Shown here: one piece after another, positions 32,815 through 38,586 of the stretch
Numbering within the stretch: position 1 is the first letter of the stretch
How the letters are laid out: each line of letters opens with the position of its first letter
From: Desulfocapsa sp.
GTDB lineage: Bacteria; Desulfobacterota; Desulfobulbia; Desulfobulbales; Desulfocapsaceae
Reading direction: 5' to 3'
Assembly (NCBI GenBank): GCA_021737265.1
Contig: JAIPEF010000014.1
Span: 1-38,586 of the forward strand
DNA: 38,586 nt
Notes under the pieces: generated by a model
Databases searched by the model: none
Seen by the model: the letters and a program-made list of their open reading frames with translations, nothing else
Told to the model about the DNA's origin: nothing
Program-made: the position numbers and the translations under genes

Positions 32815-33843
32815 TTACTTATATTCTGCTATGAACGTTTCAGCAATCTGAACTGCATTGAGAGCGGCACCTTTGAGAATATTATCAGAAACAACCCAAA
32901 GATTGATACCATTGTCAATTGACTCATCTTCTCTGATACGGCCGACAAGGGTCTCAAATTCACCGGCACAGTCAATCGCCATAGGGTATTTTAAATCATC
33001 TGTATTATCTACCAGTTTTACTCCAGGAGCAGAAGAGAGCAGTTCTTTTACTTCGGCAGCAGTAATCTTGCTCTTTGTTTCAATATTTACTGACTCGGAG
33101 TGTCCATAAAAGACAGGCACGCGAACAGTGGTCGCCGTGATGCCGATGGAATCATCTTCAAATATTTTCCTGGTTTCGTTTACCATCTTCATTTCTTCTT
33201 TGGTGTATCCATTCTCAAGAAAGGAATCGATATGGGGGAGACAGTTAAACGCAATCTGGTGGGGATAAACAGAAGCATCCATGGACTTTCCAGCGGCGTA
33301 GGCCTTGACCTGAGAGTCGAGTTCTTCGATGGCCTTTGCTCCTGTACCTGAAACAGCCTGATAGGTGGAAATGACAAGACGTTTAATACCAACTTTATCA
33401 AGAATGGGTTTCAGAGCCACCAGCATCTGGATGGTAGAGCAGTTAGGGTTCGCAATAATACCCCGATTTGTATACTGGGCAATGGCGTGGGGGTTGACTT
33501 CCGGGATAACCAATGGAACATCAGGATCCATGCGGTAGGCGCTGGAGTTATCAATAACAACAGCACCTGCAGCTGCAGCTGCAGGTGCATAATCAAAGGA
33601 ACGGGTAGCACCTGCAGAAAAGAGGGCAATGTCAATATCTTTAAAAGCATCCTTTGATAGGAGCTGTACCTCTATTTCTTCTCCTCTGAAAAGAAGCTTT
33701 TTCCCGACGGAGCGTTCTGAGGCAAGAAGCCGCAGTTCCTTGAGAGGGAAATCCCGACGATCCAGAACATCAAGCATGGCCCCACCGACAGCTCCGGTGG
33801 CACCTGCTATAGCAACATTATATTTTTTCTGATTTTCACTCAT
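32815..33843 (-). CDS. asd: Aspartate-semialdehyde dehydrogenase
   Basis: NADP enzyme making aspartate semialdehyde for Lys, Met, Thr and diaminopimelate, 342 aa. The nucleotide motif is VAIAGATGAVGGAML, and the catalytic Cys is in ANPNCSTIQM, with SGTGAKAIEEL and VRVPVFYGHSESVNIE. The AAAAAG stretch near residue 90 is encoded by a 26-bp perfect palindrome (33563-33588) of repeated Ala codons. It lies between pssA and rsmD on the minus strand. Confidence 0.96.
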   Translation of the reverse strand: MSENQKKYNVAIAGATGAVGGAMLDVLDRRDFPLKELRLLASERSVGKKLLFRGEEIEVQLLSKDAFKDIDIALFSAGATRSFDYAPAAAAAGAVVIDNSSAYRMDPDVPLVIPEVNPHAIAQYTNRGIIANPNCSTIQMLVALKPILDKVGIKRLVISTYQAVSGTGAKAIEELDSQVKAYAAGKSMDASVYPHQIAFNCLPHIDSFLENGYTKEEMKMVNETRKIFEDDSIGITATTVRVPVFYGHSESVNIETKSKITAAEVKELLSSAPGVKLVDNTDDLKYPMAIDCAGEFETLVGRIREDESIDNGINLWVVSDNILKGAALNAVQIAETFIAEYK

Positions 33844-33996
33844 GATATATCCTTTGTATAGAGAAAGTATGGTTTTAAAAACAGTGAAGATAACAAATTT
33901 TTAAATCTCGGGCAATATACATTGTTCAGCAATAAGAAAAGCGCCATAACTGTTTCAGCCTGTGGCACCATAGAAAAAAAGTGAAAAAAGTAATAA

Positions 33997-34755
33997 TCAG
34001 TGCTCTTTCTTCTTAAACGAGAGAGAGAGTTTTTTTGAAAGGCGTATTTTTCTGACAAGTCCATAAACCGGTCCTGAAGCCAGATAGATCAGGAAAAGTG
34101 AGAAAATCATTATTTGGGGTTCAGCGGCTACAAGGATAAAGAGGAGCAGGAACCCTATGAGTATCTGAAAAGGTTTGATTTTAAGCCCTGACACTTCTTT
34201 GAAGCTGCAATAGGTGTGGGTGGAGACCATCAGATAAGAGAGTAAGTATACCAGGAGGAGGAGCGATATATGCTGTACTTCACCGGTGATGCCCAGAAAA
34301 TGGCAAAACAAAACAGAGGCAGAAATCATAGCAGCAGCAGCGGGGCAGGGGAGCCCGACAAAGTTTTTTGATTCTGATTTGGCATCTTGAGAGTTGAAGC
34401 GGGCAAGGCGTAGAGAAGTCATGGCCACATACAGAAAGGCGGCCAGCCATCCGTAACGGCCATAAGGGTGCAATGCCCAGAGGAATGCAAGTACAGCCGG
34501 GGAGACACCAAAGGAAACCATGTCACAAAGTGAGTCTAGCTCAGCACCAAATTGGCTGGTACTGTGTGTCATGCGTGCAACCCTGCCATCAAGGGCATCA
34601 AAAATAGAAGCCACGAGAATGGCAATAGCCGATGTTTTGAATTCACCATTAATAGCTGAAACTATGGCATAAAAACCGCAAAAGAGGCTTGCCAGGGTGA
34701 ACATGCATGGCAGAGGGTAGAAGCGATTGTCCATGTTTTGAGAATTATCTGTCAT
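33997..34755 (-). CDS. pssA: CDP-diacylglycerol-serine O-phosphatidyltransferase
   Basis: Membrane enzyme making phosphatidylserine from CDP-diacylglycerol, about 252 aa. The CDP-alcohol phosphotransferase motif D-G-x2-A-R-x8-G-x3-D-x3-D is present in ALDGRVARMTHSTSQFGAELDSLCDMVSFG, with about eight hydrophobic helices. The start is ATG 34755 with GTG 34761 as an alternative; neither has a strong ribosome-binding site. psd, the next enzyme in phosphatidylethanolamine synthesis, is directly upstream. Confidence 0.93.
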   Translation of the reverse strand: MTDNSQNMDNRFYPLPCMFTLASLFCGFYAIVSAINGEFKTSAIAILVASIFDALDGRVARMTHSTSQFGAELDSLCDMVSFGVSPAVLAFLWALHPYGRYGWLAAFLYVAMTSLRLARFNSQDAKSESKNFVGLPCPAAAAMISASVLFCHFLGITGEVQHISLLLLVYLLSYLMVSTHTYCSFKEVSGLKIKPFQILIGFLLLFILVAAEPQIMIFSLFLIYLASGPVYGLVRKIRLSKKLSLSFKKKEH

Positions 34756-34844
34756 GTTCACTCTATGTTAAAGGAGAATGCGGAGGCGCAGGAGTCATAG
34801 AGACAGTGTAAGACATCTAGAGGGAAAAGTACAATGGCAACCTG

Positions 34845-35489
34845 TCATACAAGTGAGGCGATGGCTGTCTCTCCAGCACGAACTTTTTGTCCGATTTTCA
34901 CTTTAACAGTACTGCTGACAGGAAGATAAAGATCAACCCGTGAGCCAAAGCGGATGAGCCCAAACCTTTTGCCGCGTTGTACACTATCCTCCGGTTCAAG
35001 CCAGTTCACTATACGTCTGGCAATGAGTCCTGCAACCTGGACAAAAACCATGCGTTCTCCGTTCCTTGTGTCCATGATGACTCCGCAGCGCTCATTTAAG
35101 AGGGCACCTTTTTCACTATCCGCAGAGTAAAACTGTCCGGGTTTGTAGCAAATTTCTTTCACGGTGCCGTCCATGGGAATGCGATTGACGTGAACATTAA
35201 AGATATTCATAAAGATAGATATTTTGATGACCTGTTTCTGAAGATAGGTGTCATCGAAAAGCTCCTCGATAAGGATAATTTTTCCGTCAGCAGGAGAGAT
35301 TAATTCATCAAGAGATGCGGCGGTCATTCGTTCGGGATCACGAAAGAAGGCAACAACAAAGGTTGTCAGCAAAAGGGCCGGCCAGGCAAGGAGTTCATAG
35401 CCGAGGATGGCAGTGATCAGAGTCAGAAATGCAGAAAAGGCAATGAATGGATAGCCTTCCAGGGCAAGTGGGATCCTTGGACGAGTCAT
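34845..35489 (-). CDS. psd: Phosphatidylserine decarboxylase (short type)
   Basis: Makes phosphatidylethanolamine from phosphatidylserine, 214 aa, the short Psd subtype found in many anaerobes and archaea. Two hydrophobic segments at about 14-45 anchor it. ISPADGKI, FNVHVNRIPMDGTV and the self-cleavage FGS site in LIRFGSRVDLYLP, where Ser becomes the pyruvoyl group, are all visible. It is paired with pssA downstream. A perfect hairpin separates it from ilvN upstream. Confidence 0.94.
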   Translation of the reverse strand: MTRPRIPLALEGYPFIAFSAFLTLITAILGYELLAWPALLLTTFVVAFFRDPERMTAASLDELISPADGKIILIEELFDDTYLQKQVIKISIFMNIFNVHVNRIPMDGTVKEICYKPGQFYSADSEKGALLNERCGVIMDTRNGERMVFVQVAGLIARRIVNWLEPEDSVQRGKRFGLIRFGSRVDLYLPVSSTVKVKIGQKVRAGETAIASLV

Positions 35490-35528
35490 GGTGAGTTATG
35501 CCTGATTAAATGTAGGACTGACACTGCT

Positions 35529-35562
35529 AAAGCAGGTGATAACAAATATTATCACCTGCTTT
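35529..35562 (-). terminator. 14-bp perfect hairpin between ilvN and psd
   Basis: AAAGCAGGTGATAA (35529-35542) pairs perfectly with TTATCACCTGCTTT (35549-35562) around a 6-nt loop. T-runs are short on both sides, so it may be a weak terminator or processing element separating ilvBN from the lipid genes. Confidence 0.55.
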
Positions 35563-35674
35563 TATCTGAAAATATTTTTCAATCTTTGTAACCCGGGAGA
35601 TTGGAAAGAAAGTCCTGGATAAGCCCCTTCACAAAATAATTCGCAAAGTTACTAAAGACTGTGAAAAGTAAAAA

Positions 35675-36157
35675 TTATTTCTTTGGTGCCCGTGCCATGG
35701 CAATGGTACCGGTGCGGACTATTTCCTTAATTCCTATGGGGCGCAGAATGTCGATAATTGCCTGGATTTTAGTCGTGGATCCTGTAACTTCCACGGCATA
35801 GGATTTATGGCTGACATCAACAACTTTCCCGCGAAAGATATCAATAATGCGCAAAACCTCTGCCCGGGTGGTGCTTTCAGCCTTGACTCGAATCAGGGCC
35901 ATTTCCCTTTCAACATACTCACCTTCACTGATATCAGTTACTTTAATGACATCAATGAGCTTGTGCAGCTGCTTGGTTATCTGTTCAACAATGTTGTCAT
36001 TACCTTTAGTCACCAGAGTAAGGCAGGAGAGGGAGGAGTCAAGGGTCTCAGCTACACTGAGGCTTTCAATGTTAAAGCCTCGACCACTGAAGAGACCAGT
36101 GACTCGGGAAAGAACTCCCGGTTTATTTTGAAGAAGAACTGAAAGCGTATGTTTCAT
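35675..36157 (-). CDS. ilvN: Acetolactate synthase small (regulatory) subunit
   Basis: Regulatory subunit for branched-chain amino-acid synthesis, 160 aa. The N-terminal ACT domain (TLSVLLQNKPGVLSRVTGLFSGRGFNIESLSVAETLD) binds valine and confers feedback inhibition; the C-terminal ALS_ss domain follows (IRVKAESTTRAEVLRIIDIFRGKVVDVSHKSYAVEVTGS). It lies 88 bp after ilvB on the minus strand. ilvC does not follow. Confidence 0.95.
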   Translation of the reverse strand: MKHTLSVLLQNKPGVLSRVTGLFSGRGFNIESLSVAETLDSSLSCLTLVTKGNDNIVEQITKQLHKLIDVIKVTDISEGEYVEREMALIRVKAESTTRAEVLRIIDIFRGKVVDVSHKSYAVEVTGSTTKIQAIIDILRPIGIKEIVRTGTIAMARAPKK

Positions 36158-36245
36158 CGGTTTATCCTGTGCATAGATATATGTTCATAAGGTGCCGGTT
36201 GTGACACCTTTAACTGTTTTGTTCTCGTTTTTTGTAAGAAACGTA

Positions 36246-37949
36246 TTAGACAAGAAGCATTTCAGTGGTAGCTTTTCCAGCAGGTACCATGGGGAATACC
36301 CCTTCTTCTCGAGCAATACGAAAATCTATAATAACGGTATTGTCTGCCGAAAGTTCCAGTGCTTTTTTAATGGTATCTTCAACTTCACTGGTTTTGGTGG
36401 CACGAAGTCCAACGGCACCATATGCTTCAGCAAGAGCTACGAAGTCAGGAGTCACTTCCATGACAGTGGCTGCATAGCGTTTATCATAAAACAATTCCTG
36501 CCACTGGCGAACCATGCCAAGGTAGTTGTTGTTCAGAATACAGACTATTACTGGGCAACCGTACTGTTTGGCAGTCGCCAGTTCCTGAATATTCATCTGG
36601 ATGGAACCGTCACCGGCAACATCGATAACCGTTGCCTCTGGGAAGGCCATTTTAGCACCAATGGCAGCAGGGAGACCGTAGCCCATGGTACCAAGGCCAC
36701 CGGAAGTAATCAGTCGTCTTGGTTTGTTGAACTTGTAAAACTGAGCAGCCCACATCTGATTCTGGCCGACTTCTGTGGTGATGATGGCATCACCACCAGT
36801 CAGTTCGTCGAGTTTTTTGACAACAAACTGTGGCTTGATAACCTCCCCTTCATCAATGTATGTCATGGGATGTTTATTTGTCCATTCATTAATGGTTTCA
36901 ATCCAGGCAGTATGCTTGGCTCCTGCCTCTTCAAGGTTTTGGCCTGAAGAAGCAAACCAGGTGTTCATGGCAGTGAGTGCATGTTTGCAGTCTGCAACAA
37001 TGGGAATATCCACTGAGACATTTTTACTGATAGAGGTGGGGTCGATATCAATATGGATGATTTTTGCGTGGGGGGCAAAGGCGTCAATACGCCCGGTAAC
37101 CCTGTCATCAAAACGAGCACCAACAGCAATCAGAACATCGCTCTTGGCCACTGCCATGTTGGCTGTGTAGCTGCCGTGCATGCCTAGCATTCCCATGGAG
37201 AGCGGGTCGCTTCCAGGAAATCCGCCAAGGCCCATGAGCGTCATGGTGACGGGGATGTTCAGATTTCTGGCAAGTTCTGTCAGCTCTTCGCTACTATTGG
37301 AGAGGATTACACCTCCACCAACATAGAGTACAGGTTTCTTGGCCTCCAGGATCACTTTACATGCCTTCTCTATTTGCCCCATATGAGGTTCGTAGGTGGG
37401 CTGGTAGTTCTGCATGCGGATGGGTTTTTTCTCATCAAAATCTACCATGGATGCAACAACATCTTTTGGCAGATCTATGAGAACAGGACCGGGACGGCCG
37501 GTTCTGGCAATATGAAATGCTTCTCGAAGGGTTGGCACCAGGTCTTCAGCCTTACTGACAAGGTAATTATGTTTGGTGCAGGGGCGTGTGATACCAACTA
37601 TATCAACTTCCTGGAAGGCATCGTTGCCGATCAGGGGCGTGGGAACCTGGCCGGTGAGGATAACCATGGGGATGGAATCCATATAGGCAGTGGCAATGGC
37701 TGTGACACCGTTGGTGGCTCCGGGACCGGAAGTGAGAAGTGCGACTCCAACATCTCCGGTTACACGGGCGAAACCATCGGCAGCGTGTACTGCACCCTGC
37801 TCGTGACGGACAAGGATGTGCTTAACTTCTGAATCCATGAGGTCGTCGTAGAGGTCAATAACAGCTCCCCCAGGAAACCCAAAGATTGTTTTTACCCCCT
37901 CTTCCAGAAGGCATTGTATAATGGCTTCTGAGCCTTTCATTTTTCCCAT
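36246..37949 (-). CDS. ilvB: Acetolactate synthase large (catalytic) subunit
   Basis: ThDP-dependent acetolactate synthase, 567 aa from ATG 37949, which follows GGAAGAGGG; a TTG at 37967 is rejected. VKTIFGFPGGAVIDLYDDL and RHEQGAVHAADGFARVTGDVGVALLTSGPGATN form the N-terminal domain with the catalytic Glu (RHEQG). The ThDP/Mg motif is VIDVAGDGSIQMNIQELATAKQYGCPVIVCILNNNYLGMVRQWQELF. It starts a minus-strand operon with ilvN. Confidence 0.96.
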   Translation of the reverse strand: MGKMKGSEAIIQCLLEEGVKTIFGFPGGAVIDLYDDLMDSEVKHILVRHEQGAVHAADGFARVTGDVGVALLTSGPGATNGVTAIATAYMDSIPMVILTGQVPTPLIGNDAFQEVDIVGITRPCTKHNYLVSKAEDLVPTLREAFHIARTGRPGPVLIDLPKDVVASMVDFDEKKPIRMQNYQPTYEPHMGQIEKACKVILEAKKPVLYVGGGVILSNSSEELTELARNLNIPVTMTLMGLGGFPGSDPLSMGMLGMHGSYTANMAVAKSDVLIAVGARFDDRVTGRIDAFAPHAKIIHIDIDPTSISKNVSVDIPIVADCKHALTAMNTWFASSGQNLEEAGAKHTAWIETINEWTNKHPMTYIDEGEVIKPQFVVKKLDELTGGDAIITTEVGQNQMWAAQFYKFNKPRRLITSGGLGTMGYGLPAAIGAKMAFPEATVIDVAGDGSIQMNIQELATAKQYGCPVIVCILNNNYLGMVRQWQELFYDKRYAATVMEVTPDFVALAEAYGAVGLRATKTSEVEDTIKKALELSADNTVIIDFRIAREEGVFPMVPAGKATTEMLLV

Positions 37950-38063
37950 GAACCCTCTTCCTTTCAATGTTGAGGTTATACTTATCCTGGCTTTTCGTTC
38001 CAGTCAACCTGGGTTAGAAAAGTTGTAATTTAAAAGTTGCAACATTTATTCTCAAAAGAGAGA

Positions 38064-38092
38064 AATATATCTTTCAATAGCCTGCTTGTCAA
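38064..38092 (-). promoter_or_regulatory. Promoter of the ilvBN operon
   Basis: On the minus strand TTGACA (38092-38087, perfect) and TATATT (38069-38064, five of six) are spaced by 17 bp. The start site would be about 108 bp before the ilvB ATG. The short leader shows no clear attenuator. Confidence 0.72.
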
Positions 38093-38109
38093 TATGGAAG
38101 AGGAAACTC

Positions 38110-38320
38110 ATGAAAAAAGCTTGTAAAAATGCTAGGTTGATGAGAGAAAAACAAGAGATGGCTTTAATAGAAACTTGACAATAGGTAACGATGGTGATTA
38201 TTTATTCAAGGACCGCTAACTAAACAATGAGAGAGTTCCATGAACAGACACAAATTTCTATCCACCCTGCTACTCCCCCGACTAAAAGAAACGCCTGTGG
38301 TGGAGATTGGAGAGTTCTGA
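38110..38320 (+). CDS. Candidate small ORFs / Leu-rich leader peptide
   Basis: Two tiny plus-strand frames with plausible ribosome-binding sites. The first spans 38110-38178 (22 codons, AGAGG upstream). The second spans 38240-38320 (26 codons, GAGAG upstream) and contains Leu codons CTA, CTG, CTA, CTC, CTA within nine triplets (FLSTLLLPRL). TTGACA at 38175-38180 could start transcription between them, though its -10 is poor (TATTTA, 18 bp). An intrinsic terminator follows the second frame at 38354, the layout of a leucine-type attenuator. This is inference; the regulated gene would lie beyond the window. Confidence 0.3.
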
Positions 38321-38353
38321 AACGTTTATCGTCATAGCAACTGAAGATCAGAC

Positions 38354-38383
38354 AAGGCCGCAGCATAAAACTGCGGCCTTTTT
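38354..38383 (+). terminator. Intrinsic terminator after the candidate leader
   Basis: AAGGCCGCAG (38354-38363) pairs perfectly with CTGCGGCCTT (38371-38380) around a 7-nt loop and continues into five Ts. It demands a plus-strand transcript although no standard gene lies upstream. Confidence 0.88.
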
Positions 38384-38446
38384 GTTTGTGCCCGGTTCGA
38401 CGCTTTTGAATACCGTAAAAATTATTTTCTACGGGTTTATCAAAGA

Positions 38447-38586
38447 GGATAAACTCGTAAAAACCTCAAACCCAGGATGGCTAAGTAAAAAGCTCCATAT
38501 GCGAGGCGCGTATTTTTTATTTAATTTCGGCGTACTAAGGTACGTCGAAATTAAATAAAAAATGCAGCAACGAAGCAGATGGAGAG
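38447..38586 (-). mobile_element. MITE-like palindromic element, copy 3 (truncated by window end)
   Basis: The sequence starts GGATAAACTCGTAAAAACCTC, like the outer end of copy 2 in the same orientation, and continues through GCTCCATATGCGAGGCG to a near-perfect 23-bp hairpin (38513-38535 with 38540-38562, one mismatch, 4-nt loop) centred on the same CGTAC/GTACG core. It is a shorter variant lacking the GCCCGGTAG segment of copy 2. Just upstream, ACGGGTTTATC (38431-38441) faces it as a possible remnant end of another copy. Confidence 0.6.

Noticed and set aside
36192-36947. 251-aa open frame on the plus strand opposite ilvB
   Set aside because: It is a shadow of the acetolactate synthase gene; the sequence has no domain logic and runs across the ilvB 3' end.
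37968-38060. T-box or attenuator in the ilvB leader
   Set aside because: There is no T-box core sequence and no terminator stem with a T-run on the minus strand between the promoter and ilvB.
38307-38558. 83-aa plus-strand open frame at the right edge
   Set aside because: It runs straight through an intrinsic terminator and into the palindromic repeat element, with no ribosome-binding site.
1-38586. CRISPR arrays, tRNA or rRNA genes, prophage or transposase genes
   Set aside because: I found no regularly spaced repeats, no tRNA-like cloverleaf with a CCA end, no rRNA sequence and no integrase or transposase frame in the window.

Overview
The window looks like a chromosomal segment of an anaerobic Desulfobacterota bacterium, probably a Desulfobulbales-type sulfate reducer or sulfur disproportionator. 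This is inferred from protein flavour: MglA/MglB-type polarity proteins, a ferredoxin-fused EtfA beside an acyl-CoA dehydrogenase, a PxxKW cysteine-rich protein, a b6-type cytochrome b with a Rieske protein, and moderate GC. No 16S gene or other phylogenetic marker is present to prove it. Most of the window is dense housekeeping operons. I see no rRNA, tRNA, CRISPR array, prophage or transposase gene.

Layout. (1) 179-2261: YejB/YejE-type peptide ABC permeases. (2) 2305-6380: an mla lipid-transport operon (mlaE-F-D-A-C) behind a good promoter, ending in a stand-alone cyclic-nucleotide-binding-domain protein. (3) 6564-15420: a fatty-acid operon yceD-rpmF-plsX-fabH-[acyl-CoA dehydrogenase-etfB-etfA(Fd)]-fabG-acpP-fabF-rpiB, closed by an intrinsic terminator. 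The dehydrogenase/ETF trio sits where fabD usually lies. (4) 15547-18461: glyA, nrdR, ribD. (5) 18442-21385, minus strand: a small unknown ORF, a ParB-like protein, an IHF/HU protein and a lone pilC. (6) 21642-23334: two inverted copies of a ~204-bp MITE-like palindromic element flanking a PxxKW protein gene and yggS; one copy sits exactly between tatD and yggS. (7) 24322-26055: adenine deaminase. (8) 26248-30252: promoter, a roadblock (MglB-like) protein, an MglA GTPase and an 896-aa acidic repeat protein, closed by a UUCG terminator. (9) 30323-37949, minus strand: cytochrome b, Rieske, coaD, rsmD, asd, pssA, psd, ilvN, ilvB, with a near-consensus promoter upstream of ilvB. (10) 38110-38586: a possible Leu-rich leader peptide with an intrinsic terminator, then a truncated third copy of the repeat element.

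How it fits together. The fab operon supplies acyl chains, PlsX feeds phospholipid synthesis, Psd/PssA make phosphatidylethanolamine, and Mla moves phospholipid between membranes, so envelope lipid metabolism is strongly represented. The most interesting systems are the ETF/acyl-CoA dehydrogenase module inside the fab operon, which has no enoyl-ACP reductase gene in view, the MglB-MglA-acidic repeat protein cassette, and the dispersed palindromic element family.
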